Shown: positions 52,730 through 60,305 of the stretch, in pieces
Numbering within the stretch: position 1 is the stretch's first letter
Layout of the letters: the number at the start of each line of letters is the position of its first letter
IMG/VR virus record: IMGVR_UViG_3300020156_000026
Location: 1-64,000 of that record
Strand: one strand, 5' to 3'
Length of the DNA stretch: 64,000 bases
Origin: a virus
The notes under the pieces: model-generated
Database searches by the model: none
What the model saw: the letters and a program-made list of their open reading frames with translations, nothing else
What the model was told of the DNA's origin: nothing
Program-made: the position numbers and the translations under genes

Positions 52730-52730
52730 G

Positions 52731-53345
52731 TTATACCTCGACTACAGTCCAACCAGGGACTTCCTCAATCACATCCTTATAGATGAAAGAGAGTTCACTC
52801 TTGGGAATGTTGATCGTAGTGCTACCCACACGCATAGTTCCAACTTCTTCTTCCTTGACAAAGATAGAATAGTTAGCACCTACGCGCTTGAGAGCCACAT
52901 TACGTGATACAGCAGCAGATGCCCATCCACCTTTGATAAGCATTTCTTGTGCAGATACCACAGTTGGATACTTGTTCATCACACAATCAACCAATCCTTG
53001 GCACTGTTGAAGACTACCAAAGTTGATCGAACCCTCTTCACCAAGAGTTTTCTGTGTGAGATAGCTGATTTCAACACCTTGCTTGAACCGACGGAGAGGT
53101 TCACGCTTAAGATATACAGCCAACTTCTTTCGGCCTGCAAAATTCACATAGCCGAGAGGAATGGAACTAATATCTAGATCAGCATCATCCGGTTCCACAC
53201 GTCGGATGAGTTCTCCCTTGACCAAATCAACTAGACCAATAGTACCAGTTGAATCCACCTCTGCAATAAACGGAGTACCCTTATGACGGATAATCGTATG
53301 GTGCAGACGTGCACGAATGTCATCACCTTTATACTTATTGCGCAT
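52731..53345 (-). CDS. hypothetical protein inside amidoligase cluster, 204 aa
   Basis: MRNKYKGDDIRARLHHTIIR..., two alpha/beta segments and a beta-rich end (FVKEEEVGTMRVGSTTINIP). Lies between the amidoligase and a tag gene, with short spacing. No family recognised; likely a dedicated partner of the pathway. Confidence 0.7.
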   Translation of the reverse strand: MRNKYKGDDIRARLHHTIIRHKGTPFIAEVDSTGTIGLVDLVKGELIRRVEPDDADLDISSIPLGYVNFAGRKKLAVYLKREPLRRFKQGVEISYLTQKTLGEEGSINFGSLQQCQGLVDCVMNKYPTVVSAQEMLIKGGWASAAVSRNVALKRVGANYSIFVKEEEVGTMRVGSTTINIPKSELSFIYKDVIEEVPGWTVVEV

Positions 53346-53354
53346 TGTTAGTCC

Positions 53355-53684
53355 TTAAATATCCTCATCCGTATCGCCATTCTGTTCAGGCGAGTATGGT
53401 TTTGTTTTAGCCTTTATATAAATTTTATGCGTCTTACGGCTAATATGAGTTCCAGCACCTGTTGGTATATGATTCCACGGATAATCCGAAAATCTTGCCC
53501 AAACTCTATTCTCTCCATGAAGTTTCGATATCATGGCTTCTGCGGAGTTATGAGTCACATATCCATAACGAATACGTGAAAGATCACCAGTATGCCATGG
53601 ATCTCTTACATAGAGGATTTCATCCCCTTCTTTAAGTTCAACGGATTTGTCGAGGGGGACATAACCTTCTGGAATTTTAACCAT
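53355..53684 (-). CDS. tag-family protein 10
   Basis: 109 aa, MVKIPEGYVPLDKSVELKEG, DEILYVRDPWHTG barrel-like start. Tail KPYSPEQNGDTDEDI. Begins five bases after the type-2 amidoligase stop. Its tag is followed at once by the start of the 204-aa gene. Confidence 0.77.
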   Translation of the reverse strand: MVKIPEGYVPLDKSVELKEGDEILYVRDPWHTGDLSRIRYGYVTHNSAEAMISKLHGENRVWARFSDYPWNHIPTGAGTHISRKTHKIYIKAKTKPYSPEQNGDTDEDI

Positions 53685-53688
53685 AGGA

Positions 53689-54396
53689 TTACATTCCCGT
53701 AATCTCTTGAAGGGTAGTACGGACCTCATTGAACATCTTCCGTCGAAGCTTTTCTTCACTCACCCACACATTAGAAGGGGCACGAAGTTCTACTCCATAC
53801 TTCTTGGGACGGAAGGAACCACTGTGGCCATAATACCTCAACCGCTCCTGCTCATCTTGGGTATTGGGGGAGAAGGATAACAGGTGTGCATTATAGAACC
53901 CCTGCGCAATATAGAGGCAATCCTCGAAGTGGTCTCGAACAGTAGGATCATCAACGTTAGTCCAACCAATATGGACATGGCCAGCCGCAGTACGAATGGG
54001 ACGATCTTCCAGACGCATGATGGGGTTTTCATTCACTTCCCCATGAACATTAAAGTCCGGATCACATCCAAGCACCTTCGCCTGATCAGGTACGCTCGAC
54101 CAAACACGTTCAGAGAACTTCGCCAGAGGTACAAAACGAAGAATGAGGTCTTTGTCAACCTTTTTCACCATTTCATCCATCTGTTTCAACACAGTTTCAA
54201 TGTTCCGATTGAACTGATCTTCTGTTTCAGCAGGATCAATGTTGAACTCAGCAGCTACACCATCCGGCTGAACTGCGCCACACTCTACCTGAAACGGAGA
54301 TTTCTTCGACCCAGGAATAATATCGTGAGCAGAGATAAAAGTCCCTGCCTTGTCAACAATAAAAAGTTCCGGATCAGCACCCAAAAGAATTGCCAT
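53689..54396 (-). CDS. phiEco32-like amidoligase-type 2 protein
   Basis: 235 aa. GADPELFIVDK, VQPDGVAAEFNIDPAETEDQ, GCDPDFNVHGEVNENP, TAAGHVHIGW and YYGHSGSFRPKKYGVELRAP match the COOH-NH2 ligase family first noted in phiEco32-like phages. Predicted ATP-dependent amide bond formation. Starts directly after the amidotransferase stop (TAAATG). Confidence 0.88.
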   Translation of the reverse strand: MAILLGADPELFIVDKAGTFISAHDIIPGSKKSPFQVECGAVQPDGVAAEFNIDPAETEDQFNRNIETVLKQMDEMVKKVDKDLILRFVPLAKFSERVWSSVPDQAKVLGCDPDFNVHGEVNENPIMRLEDRPIRTAAGHVHIGWTNVDDPTVRDHFEDCLYIAQGFYNAHLLSFSPNTQDEQERLRYYGHSGSFRPKKYGVELRAPSNVWVSEEKLRRKMFNEVRTTLQEITGM

Positions 54397-55500
54397 TTAT
54401 GCATTTTCCTTTAAAACGTTAAGTGGATCACACTCTTCGCAATAATGCTTCTGCATTGAAGAGTCCCACCGAGGATAACCTTTAAGACCCCGACGAGAAT
54501 AATTTGTCTCAATCAGGTTCATTGTCTTAGCTCCACACGCACATTTGGAGAAAAATGACTTAATCTTCCCGTTTTCTTGTGATTTCGGAAAGTCAACTAC
54601 ATTATTTTTATTGGCAGGAGTAATTTTCTCTTGCTTTAATGGATAAGAGTACTCAGGAGCAGTCCAACCAAAGGCATGTTGATCCTCTTTTGACTTAACC
54701 TGAGGTACAGACGTAGGCTTAAAAGGGGCCTCGTCCTTCTTTTCCTCCTTCTTCTCCAACTCTGGCTTGAAAAGGTGAGTTACCTTCATACAATCCAGCG
54801 CAGCCTTCTTACAGGAAATCTCCGAAGGGACAACCTTTAAAAGTTTATGGGGAAGAAGATTGAAATACTTGGCATTAACACCATGCCTGTTCAAGACGAA
54901 CTTGAGCATTTCCTTTTCAGATGCCCAATACATCACATTACGATCTTCCAAAAAAGCAAGAGCTAGTGTTCGCTTCTCATTTCGACCGAAATATAATGCA
55001 CCATCAGTGCGATCATAGATAACAACTGCATATGCACTGTCGTCATTCAACTCACTGATGACAGGAATGATCCCACGATTGTTCATATCGCGGAACATAA
55101 GTTCACTGTCCGTCTTATCCTTGTCCTGATACTTCTGATCCTTCAGTGTACCATTATGGGCACCAACAAAACGTTCAACAATGAAGGGATGAGAGTTAGC
55201 ACTACAGATACGACCACGAGTAGCAGCACGAACGTGCATCATGATGATATCACAGGATACGTTATTCAACACATCCTTATATGCTTTGTCCCAATCAATC
55301 TCATCCAACATAGTACTGAAATTTTCAGAAGTTTTGTAGATGAAAGAGTTGTTAAACTTTTGGTTTCGACGAGCAGAAGAAATTTGAAAAACTCCTGCAC
55401 CATCTCTTCCCCGAATTTGCGACAAGATGCCGAGGTTACGGGCGATAGACAAGTCTTGGGCATTAATTCCTGGGCCAGCTAACCCTGCGTGTCCACACAA
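54397..55500 (-). CDS. class II glutamine amidotransferase (GATase 2) with zinc-ribbon tail
   Basis: 367 aa. TTG start then Cys (MCGHAGLAG). MMHVRAATRGRICSANSHPF, GAHNGTL and KTDSELMF form the glutamine site. The Ntn domain (~240 aa) is followed by a Lys/Glu/Pro linker and a C-terminal zinc ribbon (KCACGAK...YCEECD). No synthetase domain, so ammonia must pass to a separate ligase, probably the type-2 amidoligase encoded next. Confidence 0.88.
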   Translation of the reverse strand: MCGHAGLAGPGINAQDLSIARNLGILSQIRGRDGAGVFQISSARRNQKFNNSFIYKTSENFSTMLDEIDWDKAYKDVLNNVSCDIIMMHVRAATRGRICSANSHPFIVERFVGAHNGTLKDQKYQDKDKTDSELMFRDMNNRGIIPVISELNDDSAYAVVIYDRTDGALYFGRNEKRTLALAFLEDRNVMYWASEKEMLKFVLNRHGVNAKYFNLLPHKLLKVVPSEISCKKAALDCMKVTHLFKPELEKKEEKKDEAPFKPTSVPQVKSKEDQHAFGWTAPEYSYPLKQEKITPANKNNVVDFPKSQENGKIKSFFSKCACGAKTMNLIETNYSRRGLKGYPRWDSSMQKHYCEECDPLNVLKENA

Positions 55501-55515
55501 ATCGCAATTCCTTTT

Positions 55516-55809
55516 TTAAATGTCATCATCAGTATCACCCGATTGTTCAGGTGAATACGGTCTTACGACCTGTTTGAATCTCCAAGGGTAAGCATTAGGG
55601 ATTACATCACCAGTTTTAAGTTCAGTTACAGGGACTGTCTGGTATTTATGACCATACCTTTCTGTTTCTCCAAAACTTAATTGCTCCCATTGATGATCTG
55701 TATAGGATGGTCCTGAAAGATAACCTTCGTGTGGAATGTCAATCTCATAAAGCTCACCCACGATCAGACGACCGCTATATGTACTCACTGCTTCAACTAT
55801 TACTTTCAT
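55516..55809 (-). CDS. tag-family protein 11 (SH3-like head)
   Basis: 97 aa, MKVIVEAVSTYSGRLIVGEL, YEIDIPHEGYL, tail RPYSPEQSGDTDDDI. ATG overlaps the end of the class I GATase-like gene. Precedes GATase 2. Confidence 0.78.
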   Translation of the reverse strand: MKVIVEAVSTYSGRLIVGELYEIDIPHEGYLSGPSYTDHQWEQLSFGETERYGHKYQTVPVTELKTGDVIPNAYPWRFKQVVRPYSPEQSGDTDDDI

Positions 55810-56411
55810 CGGAGCAACCCCACAAGAGCAAGGAAATGAGACTTCTGGCTGTAATCCCTAGCCCTTTCAGGACGAGGTTGATAACAAAGACAATTGGTGT
55901 CGTCATACCAAACGATCTCTGATTCAAACTTAGGAAATACCACGGGGTTAATACCTTCACGATAGAAGGCTTTCCCTACATTTTCAGAGTACCCCAAGAT
56001 TTCAGCCTTGTCAGTTGGAATCATCATCTGATGGTGAGTGCTATCTACACGCATCAAACTATGGTCCAAGGTATTATAGATGTAGTGATCACCTACATGC
56101 CCACTCACATGCTGATAGAGCTTACCTCCATTCATCACATTAAGGAACTGAGCCCCTCGTCCAATACCCACCTTCAACTGCTTCTTACGAGTTGCCCGCC
56201 AGACCTCACAGTCCAACTTATCCCTCATAAGATTTAGGTTGACAGTTCTGTGAGCTTTCGTCTCACCATAAAGTTCAGGATTAACATCCTCACCTCCAGG
56301 AAAAACTACAATATCAGCGTTCTCTGCACGAGAAATGATACTGAAATTCTCATCAGAAAATAGTTTAGCGACTTCTCGGTCGTGAGTTGAAAACCCAACT
56401 GTAATTGACAT
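55806..56411 (-). CDS. class I glutamine amidotransferase-like pseudoenzyme
   Basis: 201 aa of the PuuD/peptidase C26 type: DIVVFPGGEDVNPELYGE, nucleophile-elbow region KVGIGRGAQFLNVMNGGKLY and STHHQMM. Family members have Cys in GxCRGxQ and a His in QxHPE. Here these are Gly (codon 56160-56162) and Arg (CYQPRPE), so hydrolysis is not expected while the fold is kept. May bind a gamma-glutamyl substrate or act as a scaffold. Confidence 0.82.
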   Translation of the reverse strand: MSITVGFSTHDREVAKLFSDENFSIISRAENADIVVFPGGEDVNPELYGETKAHRTVNLNLMRDKLDCEVWRATRKKQLKVGIGRGAQFLNVMNGGKLYQHVSGHVGDHYIYNTLDHSLMRVDSTHHQMMIPTDKAEILGYSENVGKAFYREGINPVVFPKFESEIVWYDDTNCLCYQPRPERARDYSQKSHFLALVGLLR

Positions 56412-56420
56412 TAAGTATCC

Positions 56421-56699
56421 TCATATGTCATCGTCAGTGTTACCGTTTTGATCAGGTGAATACGGTTTAATCGAATCAACTTTTTTGAGAAAATCCATCC
56501 GACATAGATATCCATCCGGATTATAACGGCCATCGTAACTTAATAGGTATTCTCTTATTTCAGGGGTTTCCCATCTGATCACCGCCATATCCGAAAACTC
56601 TTTTATTGCGAGGATCACCCCCTCGCCGGAGATACGAGACGAAAAAGCCCCATGATAAGAGATTCGATCCCCTGTCTTTAAACGAGTTCGTTCTTCCAA
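56421..56699 (-). CDS. tag-family protein 12 (SH3-like head)
   Basis: 92 aa from a TTG at 56699 with GGAG eight bases upstream (a longer TTG start at 56744 is possible). MEERTRLKTGDRISYHGAFS, EGVILAIKEFSDMAVIRW. Tail KPYSPDQNGNTDDDI, the only copy with Asn in the first Asp position. A six-codon frame opened in its tag ends on the next gene's ATG. Confidence 0.74.
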   Translation of the reverse strand: MEERTRLKTGDRISYHGAFSSRISGEGVILAIKEFSDMAVIRWETPEIREYLLSYDGRYNPDGYLCRMDFLKKVDSIKPYSPDQNGNTDDDI

Positions 56700-57328
56700 C
56701 GTTCCTGCTCCATACGGATCTGACGGAGGGAAAGGTTCAACCAAGCATCACCACGGTTCTGCCATGTGTACAGGTCAATACCAAACTTCATCTTGATATG
56801 GCGACGAGCCACTTCAGGAGAAACGAGAAGAACTTCACCAACAGGGTTGTCCAAGATAGCATTCTGCTGAACGATCTTATTGACCTTGAGGTTCTTGATA
56901 GCTTCGAACTTCTGACGAGCAGGGTCAGGCTTCTTCGGAGGATCGATCTTGTCCCGAAGTTCAATCAACTCCTTGTGGAATGCGTTAAGGCTCTCTTCAT
57001 ACTTGGTAGGATTAGTAGCCCACAAGGCAAGATCACCAGTCTCCTTATGGCGATGTGCGTCGTTATCCTTCTTAGTGCCAACGTAAACTCTCTCAAATCC
57101 ACACTTCGGCATGAACTCGTCAAGACCATAGTTGTCGATCTGATTCTGTGTAGTGAACGCATGAAGGATAGCAAAGTCACGCTTGAACCCTCCCTTACGA
57201 AGATCTTCCACCATTCCAAGTTGAGCCCGAAGTTTCAGCTTAGGGTCTTTGTCATTGAGTCCTTGACGGGACCAACCAGTGATCAAAGAGGCAGTGCAAG
57301 TAGTCGGTACAGAATTATGTTGGATCAT
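56678..57328 (-). CDS. hypothetical protein in tag/amidoligase cluster, 216 aa
   Basis: MIQHNSVPTTCTASLITGWS..., with FAILHAFTTQNQIDNYGLDE, MPKCGFERVYVGTKK, then HKETGDLALWA, which looks like a compact alpha/beta fold, then a helical charged part. An acetyltransferase-like fold is conceivable but not shown. ATG has GGAAGTAAT upstream. Confidence 0.7.
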   Translation of the reverse strand: MIQHNSVPTTCTASLITGWSRQGLNDKDPKLKLRAQLGMVEDLRKGGFKRDFAILHAFTTQNQIDNYGLDEFMPKCGFERVYVGTKKDNDAHRHKETGDLALWATNPTKYEESLNAFHKELIELRDKIDPPKKPDPARQKFEAIKNLKVNKIVQQNAILDNPVGEVLLVSPEVARRHIKMKFGIDLYTWQNRGDAWLNLSLRQIRMEQERWKNELV

Positions 57329-57339
57329 ATTACTTCCTT

Positions 57340-57705
57340 TCAAATATCAAGGTCTGCATCATCACCGGATTGTTCCGGAGAATAAGGTTTGATTAGTTTT
57401 CGGTAGATGTAGAGAGGAAATCTTTCTTGGCTGATAAGACAATGAGAACCTCCCCTCGATTCATCAATTGACACCCTCTCTGCTGACTCCAATGAAAAAG
57501 TTTCATTATCTGCGAAGCTGAAGATAGCATAAATTCGCTGATCATCACATTGACTAAGTGTCTTTTTAGTCACCTTTCCAAAATGTTTAAATCCGGGAGC
57601 ATAACTTCTAGTAAACTCCCCTTCATGTGTCCAAAAGATAATATCTCCTGGAGCTATTTGGTTTTTAGAGAGGATACGTTCGTATTCACCATCATATATC
57701 ATCAT
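57340..57705 (-). CDS. tag-family protein 13
   Basis: 121 aa, MMIYDGEYERILSKNQIAPG, DIIFWTHEGEF. Tail KPYSPEQSGDDADLDI carries one extra residue and lacks the internal ATG codon overlap. GTGGAGCTA before the start; in-frame GTG at 57729 is an alternative. Confidence 0.74.
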   Translation of the reverse strand: MMIYDGEYERILSKNQIAPGDIIFWTHEGEFTRSYAPGFKHFGKVTKKTLSQCDDQRIYAIFSFADNETFSLESAERVSIDESRGGSHCLISQERFPLYIYRKLIKPYSPEQSGDDADLDI

Positions 57706-57728
57706 TAGCTCCACTAATTCCAATGACA

Positions 57729-58019
57729 CTATATGTCATCATCTTGATCCCCGTTCTGATCAGGTGAATAATGAGTAGTAGCAATCTTCACAAGAGCCAT
57801 AATACCAAAACGAGTATCATTGGGGTTTTTCTCTATGGATCTATCTATGGCTTCATGTAGTGCTATACCGTCATCCCAATCGATGAAATAACTATCACCA
57901 TAAATTACTTCACGGACTGTACCCTTATGAATCCCTTTAATTTTAAGAAAAGGGTTAAAGAATTGTATTCGATCACCAACACTCAAACGTTGGCGAGATT
58001 GTTCATCCCAAGAAATCAT
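57729..58019 (-). CDS. tag-family protein 14, first gene after the regulatory gap
   Basis: 96 aa. MISWDEQSRQRLSVGDRIQF..., HKGTVREVIYGDSYFIDWDD is a clear SH3-like pattern. Tail HYSPDQNGDQDDDI. GAGGG lies seven bases before the ATG. It heads the main run of tag and amidoligase genes. Confidence 0.8.
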   Translation of the reverse strand: MISWDEQSRQRLSVGDRIQFFNPFLKIKGIHKGTVREVIYGDSYFIDWDDGIALHEAIDRSIEKNPNDTRFGIMALVKIATTHYSPDQNGDQDDDI

Positions 58020-58215
58020 AGGGACCCTCTATTTTTGTGTTGACAAAGAAAAGAAAATGTGCTACCCTTATACAAGTAGTATATATATATACTCTATTGG
58101 TATACACCATTGGGATATCTAAAAGAATTATATTAACTTATTGTTCCATTAGATATACCAATAGAATATATCCCCAAGTATATTTCAACTTGGGGATTAT
58201 ATATTTCCTGAAGAA
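58020..58215 (-). promoter_or_regulatory. AT-rich regulatory gap with nested inverted repeats
   Basis: 196 bp gap, the largest within the leftward accessory region. Contains a 12-bp perfect inverted repeat (58093-58104 with 58154-58165), an inner 8-bp one (58115-58122 with 58149-58156), an alternating AT tract (58080-58092), and a separate 10-bp hairpin (58170-58197, core CCCCAAGT/ACTTGGGG). Probably terminator plus promoter/operator for the tag cluster; no consensus leftward -35 was found. Confidence 0.5.
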
Positions 58216-58473
58216 TTACCTCCGGAGCTTCATCTCTTTGTAATAGCAAATCTTGCCAAAGATGAAGGACAGAAGGAAGAAGATACCAGGAATTAGGGAA
58301 ATGACCCCTAGGAACCTGATAACATTAAGTACTCCAAAATCCTGCACTGCAAAATAGAAAAGAAGCCCCAGGATAAGTGCAAAGAATGCACCTAGGAGAA
58401 GAATAAAGGTAATCGTGACACCTTCATTCCAATTGCATCGACGTAGAAACTCTTTCACTTTTCGAACTTCCAA
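58216..58473 (-). CDS. two-pass membrane protein, 85 aa
   Basis: Two hydrophobic helices (VTITFILLLGAFFALILGLL and IRFLGVISLIPGIFFLLSFI) with basic ends. Overlaps the previous gene by 19 bases. Possible inner-membrane accessory or antiholin; unassigned. Confidence 0.65.
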   Translation of the reverse strand: MEVRKVKEFLRRCNWNEGVTITFILLLGAFFALILGLLFYFAVQDFGVLNVIRFLGVISLIPGIFFLLSFIFGKICYYKEMKLRR

Positions 58474-58682
58474 TCGTAGATCAAAGAATCACTTTTTTCG
58501 CTTAGAGTGATCCGAGCGGTGACTTCATAAACTTCAAAATCCTGAAGATCACCGAAACCTTGACTGAGGATGTGAGCAGAAATAGCCTTTTCAACCCCCT
58601 TTTGAGAGGGGAACAGACCATCGATACTTTCCTCATTAACAACCTGCTCAGTACCATCCAGTATCAAATACTTCTTTGTCAT
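58455..58682 (-). CDS. hypothetical protein, 75 aa
   Basis: MTKKYLILDGTEQVVNEESI..., predicted alpha/beta. No tag. Function unknown. Confidence 0.65.
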   Translation of the reverse strand: MTKKYLILDGTEQVVNEESIDGLFPSQKGVEKAISAHILSQGFGDLQDFEVYEVTARITLSEKSDSLIYDWKFEK

Positions 58683-58695
58683 TCAAAGACCCTTC

Positions 58696-58932
58696 CTAAT
58701 CATTGCAAAGAGTGACAGTGCCGATATAATCGGTAAATTCATCAGGTATAAAATTTCCTGATGTTCCGATACCCTCACCTTTTTTACTTTCACCATGGAT
58801 GATTACACCATGGTAAAAGAGATTATCCTGGCGGGTTGCCAAGATGATTGTATGGGGGTGAATTTTCCGTGCCATCAACTTAGGGAATGGACGGTAACAT
58901 CTGCAATTACGTTCGCCGAGTTCACTCTTCAT
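58696..58932 (-). CDS. hypothetical protein, 78 aa
   Basis: MKSELGERNCRCYRPFPKLM..., central IILATRQDNLFYHGVIIHGE. Two Cys near the N-terminus. Follows the cyclotransferase gene with a 2-base gap, suggesting shared expression. Confidence 0.65.
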   Translation of the reverse strand: MKSELGERNCRCYRPFPKLMARKIHPHTIILATRQDNLFYHGVIIHGESKKGEGIGTSGNFIPDEFTDYIGTVTLCND

Positions 58933-58934
58933 TG

Positions 58935-59324
58935 TTACCTACTCCAATAGTGTTCATTACCATCAATGTGGCAATGTTCCATTCCTACAAAATTACGCCA
59001 GCAGTTCTTGCCACCGACGTACATGCCCACTTCTCGTCCCCCTCGTGTTACCACGTTCTCACGTGTGTACATGTGGGGAACACCTTCAAGACCATCCAAA
59101 CGGGCTAGTGTACTTGCCGCCCGTTCATCCGTTAGGGGATCACCAATATCCCATACTTCACCACGCACAGCAGTGAGAGGGTTAGGATTAGCGACGGGGA
59201 AACCAGAATAATAAAGCTCGTAACCTTCGACAACATCTTCACCTACCAGTGTAGCTTGACCTGATGACAGGATACGATTGTTACCGTACCCCTGCTTCAA
59301 CGTTCCGTATACAAAAACCTGCAA
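58935..59324 (-). CDS. gamma-glutamylcyclotransferase (AIG2/GGCT family)
   Basis: 129 aa. MQVFVYGTLKQGYGNNRIL is the family's substrate loop, VRGEVWDIGD carries the catalytic Glu, and LARLDGLEGVPHMYTRENV the conserved LDxxEG. These enzymes release 5-oxoproline from gamma-glutamyl amines. Its presence near amidoligases suggests gamma-glutamyl linkages in the pathway. Confidence 0.9.
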   Translation of the reverse strand: MQVFVYGTLKQGYGNNRILSSGQATLVGEDVVEGYELYYSGFPVANPNPLTAVRGEVWDIGDPLTDERAASTLARLDGLEGVPHMYTRENVVTRGGREVGMYVGGKNCWRNFVGMEHCHIDGNEHYWSR

Positions 59325-59567
59325 TTAATTTACCTTTTCTCTTTTGATCGCCATACTAATCTTTTCAACTGGCTTGAATATAACTTCACAGAGGTAGAAT
59401 TCTGGAGCAGACAAAGAAAACTCTTCAAACTCATCTTCAGCATTACTTCTAGACCAATGGATGCCAGAAATGTCGTTTACTTCTTCTACACCTTCAGACT
59501 TTGGGTTAGTTTCGACAAGACAATAAAATCTACCTTCTGCATCAATAGTAATAGTTTTCTTTTTCAC
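59325..59567 (-). CDS. hypothetical protein, 80 aa
   Basis: MKKKTITIDAEGRFYCLVET..., beta-strand rich, mixed charge. Abuts the cyclotransferase start. No family recognised. Confidence 0.65.
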   Translation of the reverse strand: MKKKTITIDAEGRFYCLVETNPKSEGVEEVNDISGIHWSRSNAEDEFEEFSLSAPEFYLCEVIFKPVEKISMAIKREKVN

Positions 59568-59767
59568 AGCCGAAATTCCTGTGTGATGAGTGAAGCATGA
59601 TGTTCGCGCATATCCTCAAGGATACGAGAACCCTCGGGTAGTTCCCAAATACGGTCTGCTTGCCTCATAACTGCCCGTACAGAGGGTTTCTCATCCCTGC
59701 CGAAGGTAGACTGCTCCTGAGCAAAGATGCGCTTGTATAGCCTTCCATGACGTTCTGTGTATTTCAC
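59564..59767 (-). CDS. hypothetical basic protein, 67 aa
   Basis: GTG start in a GTGA overlap with the upstream gene. MKYTERHGRLYKRIFAQEQS..., helical. Overlaps the next start too. Confidence 0.6.
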   Translation of the reverse strand: MKYTERHGRLYKRIFAQEQSTFGRDEKPSVRAVMRQADRIWELPEGSRILEDMREHHASLITQEFRL

Positions 59768-59910
59768 CTCAACAACCCCTTTTTCTTGAGGGCTTTAATG
59801 ATCGCTTTAGCCTCTTGTTCCACAGAAGTGCGATCCCATTCACTTAGCCCAGCATGTCGGATAATAGTATCCGTGATTAAATCTAATACCTCTTGTTGAG
59901 GTTTTTTCAC
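59764..59910 (-). CDS. 48-aa helical protein
   Basis: GTG start overlapping the upstream TGA (GTGA). MKKPQQEVLDLITDTIIRHA, basic end ALKKKGLLR. Overlaps on both sides support it. Confidence 0.55.
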   Translation of the reverse strand: MKKPQQEVLDLITDTIIRHAGLSEWDRTSVEQEAKAIIKALKKKGLLR

Positions 59911-60278
59911 TTGATAATCCTCGCGTCAGTCGGAATATCATCAGTAAAAGTGATTTCCAACTTTCCGACGATCTGACTCTTGTAATAACGGGCAGCAACC
60001 TCAGAATCTTTTATTATTCCCCACCCTTCTTTCCAAGATCTTCCTCCGATAATAGTAGCTACCTTCTTCTCGATGATAGGCTCATGATATTCATGCCAAT
60101 TGACGCAACTTTTCATATCCCACAGAAGTTCTTGCCCGACACGAACAAAACTTGTTGGATCTGGCAGGACGGTGTAAGTAACCACCATCTTCTCATCGCC
60201 TACCCAGAGAACCTTTATAGTCCTCTTGGTTTCGTTATTTCTGTATTCCTTACCAACTTCAAATGTCACCTTCGTCAT
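59907..60278 (-). CDS. hypothetical protein, paralogue of the 62165 gene
   Basis: 123 aa from ATG 60278, which lies in an orphan tag remnant (60259-60285). MTKVTFEVGKEYRNNETKRT. Shares NW(H/K)EYH(E/P)P and a C-terminal (E/T)F(T)xD-TDA(R/K)(I/V)I pattern with the protein at 62165-62536. Beta-rich; function unknown. Confidence 0.7.
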   Translation of the reverse strand: MTKVTFEVGKEYRNNETKRTIKVLWVGDEKMVVTYTVLPDPTSFVRVGQELLWDMKSCVNWHEYHEPIIEKKVATIIGGRSWKEGWGIIKDSEVAARYYKSQIVGKLEITFTDDIPTDARIIK

Positions 60279-60285
60279 CCCCATT
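60259..60285 (-). repeat. orphan tag-coding remnant
   Basis: In a frame different from the surrounding gene, the minus strand reads NGDDEGDI followed by TGA, the last part of the shared tag, but no start or head precedes it (upstream TGA 36-38 bases away). It overlaps the start of the 59907-60278 gene exactly as intact tags overlap their downstream genes. Confidence 0.55.
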
Positions 60286-60305
60286 TGTTTCACAAATTCC
60301 AGTGT

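Noticed and set aside
58040-58068. Rightward TTGACA with 17-bp spacer and TACCCT
   Set aside because: The -10 is poor and it would transcribe against leftward genes with no rightward gene downstream; at most an antisense promoter.
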